DNA of 64,000 nucleotides from Pelagomonas calceolata (Eukaryota > Sar > Pelagophyceae > Pelagomonadales > Pelagomonadaceae): NCBI GenBank assembly GCA_918797485.1, contig CAKKNE010000005.1:4836001-4900000 (forward strand), in the 5' to 3' direction. Below the pieces are notes generated by a model. That model was not told where the DNA came from, searched no databases, and saw only the letters and a list, made by a program, of their open reading frames with translations. Positions 56,701 to 64,000 of this stretch are shown here, one piece after another. A program made the position numbers and the translations under genes. Every line of letters starts with the position of its first letter. Position 1 is the stretch's first letter.

Positions 56701-57125
56701 CCGATGTGCGGCTGCCAGTACTCGATGTCGGCGTGGCAAATCGCCGTCATCTCGGCGTCCCATTTGAGGGTGTCGTCCTCGTAGCTCGGGCCCCAGTCGA
56801 TGAGCTTCGTCAGCTTGATCGCTGTCGCTTCTCGGTCCGCGTCGACGAAACATTGCGGCAGCGCCGCGCCGCACTCGTCCGCGACGCGGTAGGCGCCGTA
56901 GCCGTCTCCTGACCAGGCGTTCAGCGCCTGGAATCCTGAACTGTTCCGCACGCCGGCGGCGCACCAGACGCTCTCGTTGAGTTCCTTGTAGGCATCGCAA
57001 CAGTCTTCATAGGGCCACTCATGGGCAGTGGTGTTTCCGCTCATGCAGGCGCGCGTCAAGTTGTCCAACGCGCATGCCCGCGCGGCGTAAGGCGATAGCA
57101 GCAGGGGCAGCCATAACCGCGCCAT
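53736..57125 (-). CDS. ABCG-type half transporter with large N-terminal extracellular domain
   Basis: 1129 aa, intronless. MARLWLPLLLSPYAARACAL is a signal peptide. Residues 20-350 form a Cys-rich luminal domain; TLKWDAEMTAICHADIEYWQ through GRNEFIEYAYTLSP may be an NTF2/SnoaL-like fold. A membrane helix (GVAFLLVPAVLALVLVAAGA) leads to a cytosolic linker. The ABC domain: Walker A AIVGPSGSGKTTLLKVLAGR, signature VDRLSEGLYRRLLVAIRLLV (LSEG, not LSGG), Walker B ILCLDELTTGQDAGTALALT, VVVVVHQPAAELFALFDQVI. Six C-terminal helices follow, including GVYNFIIFLLAGVVVPLAQM (ABC2 type). ABCG half transporters dimerise to export lipids or metabolites. N-terminal extracellular domains this large are unusual. 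Confidence 0.85.
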   Translation of the reverse strand: MARLWLPLLLSPYAARACALDNLTRACMSGNTTAHEWPYEDCCDAYKELNESVWCAAGVRNSSGFQALNAWSGDGYGAYRVADECGAALPQCFVDADREATAIKLTKLIDWGPSYEDDTLKWDAEMTAICHADIEYWQPHIGAYIGRNEFIEYAYTLSPKFNGGAFLHSPINIVDIAKGEGDWVMNYTWRTAAGFNDETLDGKPDETTILKLGFSDDPGQAYRLTYTEFSRPTYEFMSQISMTPTVLCGTALAYCPGTLFPYDSMDACVSYLTETVPGACLDGAGGFFSGDTRACRQMHLQLALLDPIVHCPHLGPDSEKCTAEARSGSRVTAYCGATSPPFGLERDATRPGLAASGVAFLLVPAVLALVLVAAGARGWGDVAAPAAPEPTDARRRLIHLVSSKSLADSSLRRSLGSSVSLLSLPRDASGLELSPMRRDASPLRDRPDWTSLSHRPVPRFVDDDACSGAPPAAEDDGAHPDELPARRVGIQFRDIAIDAISWRGEPRRLVRGLHGAVAPATLTAIVGPSGSGKTTLLKVLAGREALYGLKATGRLRVTEYGDKATPRSRAWAAARSQYSSFATEVPLTGALTCGEQLRFYALTIPALNASTAARLQRAAAVALETGLRAHDGTRVDRLSEGLYRRLLVAIRLLVLPSILCLDELTTGQDAGTALALTMGAGQLTRRGLAVVVVVHQPAAELFALFDQVIAVRPGGAGCDVASPQAICDAVAALRPRQPNLAANPADVLLGDALQGSEIFAPPPDFVSAVVPAEKATLALGVDALCLRTAALKAARFYRASGPGQVFGYLATAMLLALVLVTLFDRVDAPREPASTAEGGDVVFILFVGLTTLCGISNFQVNCGACPIEWKRFERNAASQYDSPLAHWLFVCGRDVLVVTSGATPYFLATYAGCRMDGSGGGRLAPCVVVFLLAQHAFHAAGSLFYYVSTPKESALCGIAFSGVYNFIIFLLAGVVVPLAQMPPFWRGIAKLLPGANAMGLMVFYLFADRPFDCDALAHPTICSDGDVVVEHFGFEKFEDRVGSAVAVIVLNYVLARLLLLAILVRSACRRGTAPFGPPPVDDDGSSMGPDSPLTVDSDNTVWSVRHAESGSPKLWPGDQASSLRSAEAV

Positions 57126-57343
57126 CGCGCGGCCGTAGAGCGACTGTTTAAAAACAAGTCGTGTTGCAAGAATTTATTTGAGGCGCACCCGTTGAGGCAC
57201 ATCCGTAATCCCAGGAATTTCCCCCGCGCGCCCACCGATGACTCGGAGACTGCGCTTGTACCACTCGCGAGCAGGCCTCACTAGGCCGGACCGCAAAAAT
57301 CACACTAGATGGTAGTTAGAAGATAAAGCGAGCGGCGAGCGCA

Positions 57344-58837
57344 TCACATGACGCTGCACCGGGCCGTGCGCAGCGCGCGCATCTTGAGCCAGAGGTAGAG
57401 GTCGACGATGTTGCCCGCGCGGTCGTACGGCGGGTACAAACCGTCGAGCACGAGCTGCGAGAGCCCCGCGTGGCCGATCTGGCGGTGCACGCCGCGGACG
57501 TTCGACAGCTCGCGGAAGCCGTCGCGGCCGCGCGTGCGGCCGTGGCCCGACGCGCCGACGCCGCCGAAGGGCAAATCTTCCTGGCCGCAGTGCATGACCG
57601 TGTCGTTCACCGTGACGCCGCCCGACGCCACGGCGTCGAGGACGCGCCGCTCCTCGGCCCGGTCCGGCCCGAGGTAATATAAAGCGAGCGGCTTCGGCCG
57701 CGCCGCGATATAGGATAAGGCGTCCGCGAGTCGCGCGTACGTCCGGACCACGAGCAGCGGCCCGAAGATCTCCTCGGAGGACACGCGTAACGTGTCGCCC
57801 GCATCTAAAATCAGCGTCGGCGCGACGCGCCGCGCAGCGTCCGAGGGCGCGTCGTCGGCCGCGCCGCCGCGGCACTCGATGACGCGACAGCCGGCGCTCT
57901 TCGCTTCGGCCACCAGTGCCCGTAACCGGTCGCCGTGGGCCGCGGAGATAATCGAGGCGTAGTCGCCGCTCCCCAAAACACCATGAGGGAACATGTCGGC
58001 GATCGTCCGCTCGAACGCCTCCACAAAAGCGTCCCGGACCGACTCCTCCACAAAAACATAGTCCGGCGCGAGGCAGGTCTGCCCGGAATTCAAAATCTTG
58101 CCGTGGACGACGCGCTTCGCGCACGCGGTCACGTCCGCCCGCCTCCCGACGATGACGGGGCACTTGCCGCCCAATTCCAGCGTCGTCGGCGTCAGGTTCC
58201 GCGCGCACGCCGCCGCCACGAGCTTCCCGACGCGCGTCGAGCCCGTAAACACGAGATGGTCGAGGGGCAGCGCCGCGAGCGCCGCGGACGTTTCGGGCCC
58301 GCCGAGCACGACGCGCGCGATCGACTCGTCGTAGGCGCCGTTGACCAGCCGCGCGATCAGGAGCGCCGTCCGCGGCGCGAGCTCCGACGGCTTGAGGAGC
58401 ACGGCGTCGCCCGCCGCGAACGCCGACGCGACGGGCGTCAGGAGCAGCATGATGGGGTAGTTCCAGGGCGCGACGACGCCGACGACGCCCTTGGGCTGGT
58501 ACTCGACGGAGTTCGTCGCGCCCACGACGTTGAACGGGAAGTCGACGCGCCGCCGCTCCGGCCGGCACCAGCTCCGGACGCCGGCCCGCGCGGCCTTGAA
58601 GGCCTCGAGCGCCATGAGCACGTCGGCGAAGCGCGTGACCTCGCGCGGCCGCACGCCGAAGTCCGCCGTCACGGCGGCAACAAGATCATCCTCGTTCGCG
58701 AGCAGGAGCTGGACCATGACGTCGAGGCGGCGCTCGCGCTCCCGGACGCTCGGCGGGCCGCGCTCCCGCAGGGCTGCCTTTTGGACTTCTAGTAATCGTT
58801 GCAGCTCCGCTGGGGTTGTCTCCTCTGCCGCAGCCAT
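57344..58837 (-). CDS. Aldehyde dehydrogenase, ALDH3/coniferyl-type
   Basis: 497 aa from the ATG at 58837. Oxidises aldehydes with NAD(P)+. Family signs: VVGVVAPWNYPIMLLLTPVA, AVLLKPSELAPRTALLIARL, DHLVFTGSTRVGKLVAAACA, TLELGGKCPVIVG (catalytic Glu), KILNSGQTCLAPDYVFV (catalytic Cys) and SSEEIFGPLLVVRTYARLAD. GGVTVNDTVMHCGQEDLPFG then GVGASGHGRTRGRDGFREL places it in the ALDH3-like group. A hydrophobic C-terminal tail is absent, though RTARCSVM could be lipidated (CxxM-type end, C-S-V-M), a farnesylation-like signal. Confidence 0.93.
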   Translation of the reverse strand: MAAAEETTPAELQRLLEVQKAALRERGPPSVRERERRLDVMVQLLLANEDDLVAAVTADFGVRPREVTRFADVLMALEAFKAARAGVRSWCRPERRRVDFPFNVVGATNSVEYQPKGVVGVVAPWNYPIMLLLTPVASAFAAGDAVLLKPSELAPRTALLIARLVNGAYDESIARVVLGGPETSAALAALPLDHLVFTGSTRVGKLVAAACARNLTPTTLELGGKCPVIVGRRADVTACAKRVVHGKILNSGQTCLAPDYVFVEESVRDAFVEAFERTIADMFPHGVLGSGDYASIISAAHGDRLRALVAEAKSAGCRVIECRGGAADDAPSDAARRVAPTLILDAGDTLRVSSEEIFGPLLVVRTYARLADALSYIAARPKPLALYYLGPDRAEERRVLDAVASGGVTVNDTVMHCGQEDLPFGGVGASGHGRTRGRDGFRELSNVRGVHRQIGHAGLSQLVLDGLYPPYDRAGNIVDLYLWLKMRALRTARCSVM

Positions 58838-58948
58838 GGCTTCGTCGCGCAAACGAGATATGGTCGTGAGCGCAATCAAATAAATTCCCTAGCACGCCTA
58901 CTGCGAGCGCTGGCGCTGCCTACGCGGCTGTGGCGGCTGTGCTTGCTT

Positions 58949-58971
58949 GCTAGCGTCTTAAGGCCACTAGC
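58949..58971. repeat. GCTAGC near-palindrome
   Basis: GCTAGCGTCTTAA followed by GGCCACTAGC. It lies 112 bp upstream of the ALDH start. Confidence 0.6.
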
Positions 58972-59029
58972 AACAGCTTCCAGTAGAAATGGACGCTCCA
59001 GCCGCCTATTAGTCGGCGACGCGCGGTGT

Positions 59030-59072
59030 CTCCCCCCCAGGGACTCCGCCCACTAGTCCTAGCACCATAACA
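59030..59072. repeat. 43-bp interspersed repeat, copy 2
   Basis: CTCCCCCCCAGGGACTCCGC then CCACTAGTCCTAGCACCATA; nearly identical to 11941-11983. It sits directly before the 3' end of the EGF-like gene. Confidence 0.55.
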
Positions 59073-59091
59073 ATATATTTTGAAACAAAAT

Positions 59092-61412
59092 TTACCCTGT
59101 CGCTCCGCACCATGCGTCGGTACAGAGTGCTTTCCGGTAGCCGCAGTCGTCCTGCTTGCCGGGCCCGCCGACGCCGTCGCTGCTCGCGTAGCCGGGAAAG
59201 CACTCGCACTGCCCGGTCGATCGATCGCACAATCCGCGGCCCGAACATTCGAGCGACTCTGTTGTGCCCGTCACCGAGACCAGGGAGGCGTCCGACGCGG
59301 CCGCGGCGCCGTCAACGAAGAATACCACTGAGCCGCCGCCGATTTCGTCGCCGAAGTTCGAGTCGAACAATTGGCTCGTGTCCGCGCTGAGGTCTGGGAG
59401 ATCACCGTGTTCCGTGACGAAGGCGACCGTCACCGCGTTCACGGAGAGGCCTATGTCGGTGCACGTGGAGTTGCCCGACGAGAAGAGAACTATGACGTCG
59501 CCGATATTCGTCAGCCACTCGAGGGCTTCCTCTAATTCTTGCCTCGAGGCGTTGTACGCGATCGGCAAAGTCGTCTTCTGTCTAAAGCTAAGCGTAAGCG
59601 TGCCAGCTGTCCCGGCGCACTCGAAGAGCTGTACCTCGTTAACCTGGCCGTAGGTATTGGGGTCGTCGCCGTACGTACATTCCCGCTCGCTACAATCGTA
59701 ACCAGTCCAGCCCTCGTCGCAGATGCAGCCGTATATTCTATCCGCATCCCACGTGTTGCCGTTGTTGGGGTCAGAACCGTACAGGCGGGGGTCCGAGTCG
59801 CCGTTCGAAGTGGCAAGTAGCGCCATCTCGCGCATCGTCGCGCACCGCCCGTGCTTGTTGCACTCGTTCGTCAGCCCGCCGGGGCACTGAATAAATTCGC
59901 ACGCGTTGCCCGTGAAGGGTACCGCGCAGGCGCACTCGCCCTTCGTCGTGTCGCACGTGCCCGCGCCACTGCATACCTCGAGGACGTCGTGGCCGACGTT
60001 GTCTTCGGACCTACGTGGAAATCAAAATTCGGGCGCCCGACGCCATCGACGCGATGTTGTCTCCGTAGCTGCGTCTGCTCGATGGCGTGAGGTGGCCACG
60101 CCATCGACGCGATGTTGTCTCTGTAGCTGCGTCTGCTCGATGGCGTGGGGTGTCCAGGCCATCGACGCGTCGGCTCGATGGCGAGGAGGCTCGAATGACC
60201 TAACCCGCTGGTTGATTTCCACACAGCTTCAGACGGATAACTGAACCACGCGAGACCCTTCGGACACGTCCGCAAGGAACAGTCGGCGCCCGTGAAGCCT
60301 TTCGCGCAAGAGCATCGATAGGTACTCAGGTCACAAATGCCCGCCCCGGAGCACGCGGTCATCCCCGGGCATTCGTCGATCGCCGTGGCCGCGAAGCCGC
60401 AGTCGCCGCGGTTTCCCTCGTTGCCGTAGCCGTCCGAGCTCTTGAACGTGTCGCCGTTCGTGTCCAGGCACAGGCACGTCGCGTCGAACGGGTTGCAGAT
60501 GCCCCGGTTCGAGCACTCCTCGTCCTCCTTCGTGCCCTTCTTCGAGACGAAGTCGGCGCCCAAGCTGTCCGTAAACACCGTCTGGCCGTCGGCCGAGACC
60601 TGGATCGTGCCCGCGAGGTCGTCGTCCAGCGGCACCAACGGAGGCAGGCTCCCGAAGTCCTGCGTGAATTCGATGCGCACGACGTTGACCGAGTCCGTGG
60701 TGCACGCCGTCCCGTTGTCGATCGAGTAGGTGACGTCGACCTCGGTGATCGCGGCGGACTGCTCGAGCGCGGCCTTGAGCTGGTGCTCCTTCATGCCCGT
60801 CCGGATGTCTCCGGAGGCGTGGCCCGCCATCAACAGAACGAACGTCCCGCCCGTCGCCATGCACTTGAAGTACTGGACCTCGTTCTTCTGGTCCGGCGTC
60901 ATGGGGTCGTCGCCGGAAGGACAGCGTCGGAACGCGCAGTTGAACACGGCGTCGTAGGGCGAGTCGCAGACGCAGCCGTACATCTTGTCCGCGTCCCAGG
61001 GCGTCTCGTAGACGAACTGCTGCGAGTCCTCGTTGTACTGCGACGACGCGAAGTTCCGCATCGACACGCACTTGCCCTTGAAGCCGCATTCGCGGTCGCA
61101 GGCCAGGTGCTGGCACGCCTTGCCCGTGAAGCCCTCGGCGCACTCGCACTCGCCCGTCCCCTCGTCGCAGAGGCCGCGATTCGAGCACTCGGCCCGCGCA
61201 TGCGCGACCTCGTCGCTCGACGCGACGTCGGCCCACGCGTAGTGCGTCGGGCACTTCCGGTAGCCGCAGTCGGCGCCCGTCCAGCCCGAAAAACAGGTGC
61301 AGCGGCCGAAGGGGTCGCATTTGCCCTTGAGATTGCAGTTGTTGGGGCACTGCGCGTCGACCGCCGCCGCGATAAAGATCACGAGGAGGCGCTGCCTCTG
61401 GTGCCCAGGCAT
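59092..61412 (-). CDS. Secreted EGF-like repeat protein
   Basis: Exons 61412-60235 and 60010-59092; spliced 698 aa. Signal peptide MPGHQRQRLLVIFIAAAVDA. At least seven EGF-like modules, e.g. CPNNCNLKGKCDPFGRCTCF, CSNRGLCDEGTGECECAEGF, CSGAGICDLSTYRCSCAKGF and CSGRGLCDRSTGQCECFPGY, alternate with Cys-poor segments such as NEVQYFKCMATGGTFVLLMA and NEVQLFECAGTAGTLTLSFR. Those two segments are clearly related, so an EGF + globular unit was duplicated. No membrane helix: a secreted or cell-surface protein, perhaps adhesive or an extracellular matrix component. The introner joins FSYP|SEDNVGHDV. Confidence 0.85.
60011..60234 (-). mobile_element. Introner with tandem hairpin cores, intron of the EGF-like gene
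   Basis: Element 60011-60226 with CTACGTGGAAATCAA and TTGATTTCCACACAG. Target copies CTTCGGAC and CTTCAGAC, 7 of 8. Inside, the unit CGCCATCGACGCGATGTTGT ... GCGTCTGCTCGATGGCGTG occurs twice and a third, shortened time, making a row of potential hairpins. Shares the CGCGA.GTTGTC core with the element at 3296, a second subfamily. Confidence 0.93.
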
Positions 61413-62660
61413 GGCGCCCTTTAAGCGCTGGACCTCGTCCGTTGCAATGAACAGCGAAGAGTGGGCGTCCTTTCTCTCTTGCCCAAGGAGAGCGGGCCTG
61501 GCTTGCGCCTGCGTACAGACCGCCGCCCCTCCAGCGGACCGGCGCTCCTATGAGGGGGGTAGCTAGGTAGGAATATGCTGTACGTTGGTTTTGATGTCCA
61601 GCAGCTGGCTTGGCGGTGCTGCCGGCCATGCCCGCAGCGGGGCTTTGGCGTGGGGGCTCCTTATGATGTCGTCGGGTCCCATGCAAAGCGGGCTGCCATA
61701 TAATTGCGATGCTGCTTTGATCTCCTAATTAGCTGCCGACGGCGCCTAATTCACGCTAAAAACCGAGCATTTGAAAAATACGCTATCGGCGCGAGGGAGA
61801 GCCGCTTGGAGCCCTGGGCGCCCGAGACACGGACTCCTAGGAAAATTTAGATAAATCTCGGCGACCCCCAATTTTTACACCCCCTTCGCTTCGCCTTCCA
61901 GGGCTCCTCAGCGTCAATTATCGTTCACAGGGACGGATAGTACCCTCGGCTGCCCTCGCGTAACTTGGATTTGGTCGTTTCGGTGCTTTTAGTCGACTGC
62001 GAGACGGTCCCGCCCGAGACACATAATACGACACTATCTCCAGATTCTCGAGCGCTCGAACGCGGCCGCAGTGTCCGGGGGTACCCCACGCATGTGCCCG
62101 AGCCGTTTCCGTCTTTCGTGCATGCCGTCTAGCGATGGGGTGTAGGTCGCACCGCGGGGCGGTACGCCGAAAGTAATCTCAGCGACAGAATTGGTGCAGA
62201 TAGCTGCCCCTGCGCGTTCCACTGGCTTCAGTACCTTCTCGGGCAGCCTCGGCTCAGCAAAAGTTTTTCGCGGGGAGCCTCGCGCGGCCCGCTAAGGTGC
62301 GTCGAAGGGCCGAACTTCAGGCCAGCTTTTCTCGGCCGCTACAGGCGCACACTTGTCACGGCCAACGCGGCTGGGTAGCCCTGGCTATGGGCTTTCCAGC
62401 GCACCAGCCCGTGACAAGTGTGCACCCGATGGGGCTGAGCACTGGACGTGTTTTGCCCCCAGTGGCGCCAGCTCTAGACTCAGTGGCGCTCCTCGAAGCC
62501 TGGACGCTGCACCAAAAGCTGCCAGCCGCAGCAACTCTCGCGCCGGGACGCCTCCGAGCCCTATCTGACTGCTCGTGAGGAAAAGAACAGCCCACATTTC
62601 GTGCGGGTACACGCAGCCCGAAGCTTTTGCGCGCATCCAAAGGGCTGCCCAGAGAGCAGG
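61413..62660. other. 1.25-kb intergenic region with a long-armed inverted repeat
   Basis: No convincing gene. 61700-62000 is AT-richer than its surroundings. A perfect 15-bp inverted repeat GCACACTTGTCACGG (62347-62361) and its complement (62409-62423) encloses 47 bp, forming a possible cruciform or a small element. No GCTAGC palindrome found. Confidence 0.45.
62347..62423. repeat. 15-bp inverted repeat
   Basis: Arms GCACACTTGTCACGG and CCGTGACAAGTGTGC, 47 bp apart, about 240 bp upstream of the spermidine synthase start. No target duplication recognised. Confidence 0.6.
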
Positions 62661-63875
62661 ATGCCCGCCGAAGAGGCGGCGACGAGCGACAAAAAGCCGA
62701 AGCAGAATGGCTGGCGGGCGCTCCTTCGCGCGCGGCGGCGCCGCGAGAAGCGGGAGAAGCGGCAGGAGATGATGATCAACCACAAGCCGAGCCTCTTCCG
62801 CTGGCCCACGCGGGCTCTTCCAGCGGTGGCCGGCTGCCGCACGGAGCCCCACAAGCCGTGTTGCGTCAGCTGCGACCAGAACGTCGGCTCGCATTTGGTC
62901 CTCGACCTTGGTGCTCGGCTGCTGGCGACGAGATCCGCATTCCAAGCGATCGAGGTCTTCGACACGGAGGCTTTCGGCCACGTGATGACCATCGACGGCG
63001 ATCTGCAGCTTACGGAGCTCGACGAGTGCCACTACCACGAGATGATGGTCCACGTGCCGCTCGCCTCGAGAAAACCCGGCGCCGGCGCGCCGCGCGTGTT
63101 GATCATCGGCGGCGGCGACGGCGGCTGCGCGCGCGAGGCGCTGCGCTGGCCCGGCGCGACCGTCACGCTCGTCGACATCGACGCCGCCGTCCTCGACGCC
63201 GCGCGGCGCTTCTTCCCGGCGTGCGCCGCGGGCCTCGACGACCCGCGCACGGAAGTTCACGTTTCAGACGGCGCCGCGTTCGCGGCGGCGGCGGCTGCGC
63301 GCGGCGACACCTACGACCTCGTCATCTGCGACTCGACGGATTGTAGCGCAGCAGAACGAGCGTCCGGGACGCTCTACACGGACGCCTTTTTCGTCTCAGT
63401 CGCGGCGCTCGTAGCGCCGGGCGGCTTCTTCTGTAGAAATTATACAAGTCTGCTCCTGTGCACATGGAAATCAAAATTTCACGGCGCGTTCGCTGAATCG
63501 TCGCGTCGACCTCCACGCCATCGACGCGACGCCTGCTCGACGGCGTGTGCACCCGACGCACTGTTTGATTTCCACACAGGTCTCCTCTGGAATACTGATG
63601 AAGCCGCAGCGACGCTGCCCCGCTACGCCGCGCATTTCGCGCACGCTAGCCCTTTTGTATGGAATCAACCGACATACTCGTCGGGCTCCTACTCGGCCCT
63701 CCTCTGCGGCGCCGCCGCGCCGTGCGCGACGCGTGACCTCGCCGCCATCGCCGCGACCCTCGGCGAGACGGACTACTGGACGCCCGCGGTTCACCGCGCA
63801 GCATTCGCTCTCCCCGCATTCGTGGCGCGCCGCATGAGTCCCTCAGCGCCCCCCGCGCCGCCCAACGAGTCCTAG
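62661..63875 (+). CDS. Spermidine synthase-like aminopropyltransferase
   Basis: Exons 62661-63447 and 63580-63875; spliced 360 aa. Transfers an aminopropyl group from decarboxylated SAM to putrescine. The N-terminus to about 50 is basic (REKREKRQEMM). Core: NVGSHLVLDLGARLLATRSA, VMTIDGDLQLTELDECHYHE, PRVLIIGGGDGGCAREALRW (SAM site), VTLVDIDAAVLDAARRFFP, TYDLVICDSTDC (catalytic Asp), then the spliced end NYTSLLWNTDEAAATLPRYA and QPTYSSGSYSALLCG, matching the family's TIPTYPSG. The TD in DSTD favours spermidine or thermospermine synthase; the substrate is not decided. The start at 62661 avoids an upstream low-complexity run. Confidence 0.9.
   Translation: MPAEEAATSDKKPKQNGWRALLRARRRREKREKRQEMMINHKPSLFRWPTRALPAVAGCRTEPHKPCCVSCDQNVGSHLVLDLGARLLATRSAFQAIEVFDTEAFGHVMTIDGDLQLTELDECHYHEMMVHVPLASRKPGAGAPRVLIIGGGDGGCAREALRWPGATVTLVDIDAAVLDAARRFFPACAAGLDDPRTEVHVSDGAAFAAAAAARGDTYDLVICDSTDCSAAERASGTLYTDAFFVSVAALVAPGGFFCRNYTSLLLCTWKSKFHGAFAESSRRPPRHRRDACSTACAPDALFDFHTGLLWNTDEAAATLPRYAAHFAHASPFVWNQPTYSSGSYSALLCGAAAPCATRDLAAIAATLGETDYWTPAVHRAAFALPAFVARRMSPSAPPAPPNES
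63448..63579 (+). mobile_element. Introner, intron of spermidine synthase
   Basis: Target copies GTCTGCTC (63448-63455) and GTCTCCTC (63580-63587), 7 of 8. Element 63456-63579, left end CTGTGCACATGGAAATCAA with a 4-base insertion, right end TTGATTTCCACACAG. A shortened long-type core with the hairpin. Excision joins RNYT|SLLWNTDE. Confidence 0.93.
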
Positions 63876-63900
63876 TAGCACTATAACAAAATTAAAAAAC

Positions 63901-64000
63901 TCAGAGCGTCGGCGTCGCGAGAGCGAGTTCCTCCTGGGCGTCGGTTTGAACGAGGGCGCGCGCCGGCGTGTTGAGGCGGAAGACGGCCCCCGCGTCGCCA
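63901..64000 (-). CDS. 3' end of an unidentified gene
   Basis: The minus frame entering from the right edge reads GDAGAVFRLNTPARALVQTD then AQEELALATPTL and stops at TGA 63901-63903. GC-rich codon use fits a gene; 25 bp separate it from the spermidine synthase stop, as at other convergent pairs here. Too short to identify. Confidence 0.5.
   Translation of the reverse strand, partial: GDAGAVFRLNTPARALVQTDAQEELALATPTL

Overview
The window looks like nuclear DNA of a photosynthetic stramenopile, most likely a pelagophyte close to Aureococcus anophagefferens. Grounds: very high GC; compact eukaryotic genes; N-termini with plastid-type AFVAP/AAF signals; a plastid-type ferredoxin-NADP reductase; a selenocysteine glutathione peroxidase; a MYND + RING-variant gene of a family I recall as expanded in Aureococcus; and above all introns made of short inverted-repeat transposons (introner elements), a hallmark described for A. 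anophagefferens. The species call is inference; no search was run.

Layout. 0-8.5 kb: partial GT90-like transferase, pirin, a non-catalytic PDI-like protein ending in ADEL, the splicing factor ZMAT2/Snu23, a SHOCT/Tudor-like chromatin protein and two plastid-type preproteins. 8.5-18.8 kb: WRN/RNase D-type exonuclease with a C-terminal HTH, a one-chain FetB-FetA ABC transporter, a selenoprotein GPx with an ShKT domain, a DeSI/PPPDE peptidase, a Wss1-like protease and a WW protein. 19-26 kb: an Arf-GTPase/coiled-coil/membrane fusion and three AIM24 (DUF124) paralogues. 26-36.6 kb: OSCA/TMEM63-like channel, several low-complexity proteins, a plastid membrane protein and a SAYSvFN protein. 36.6-38.9 kb: AT-richer stretch with diverged duplications and no convincing gene. 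38.9-52.8 kb: aminotransferase-like protein, glycerate kinase, Vps34, an AP2-like candidate, a truncated MYND gene, mitochondrial GUF1/EF4 and FNR. 53-64 kb: ABCG transporter, aldehyde dehydrogenase, secreted EGF-like protein, spermidine synthase, and the 3' end of one more gene.

Genes are mostly in alternating orientation with convergent stops often under 25 bp apart. All 23 introns I can place are introners or decayed relatives. The clear ones have CTGTGTGGAAATCAA...TTGATTTCCACACAG ends and 8-bp target duplications; the duplicated target supplies the 5' splice site (GT, sometimes GC) and the element supplies the 3' AG. With this rule all ten intron-containing genes add up to whole codons and recover conserved protein sequence. 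The elements work in either orientation. Separately, a 20-25 bp GCTAGC-ended near-palindrome recurs in at least 13 intergenic spots, nearly all just upstream of start codons; I do not recognise it as a described family.
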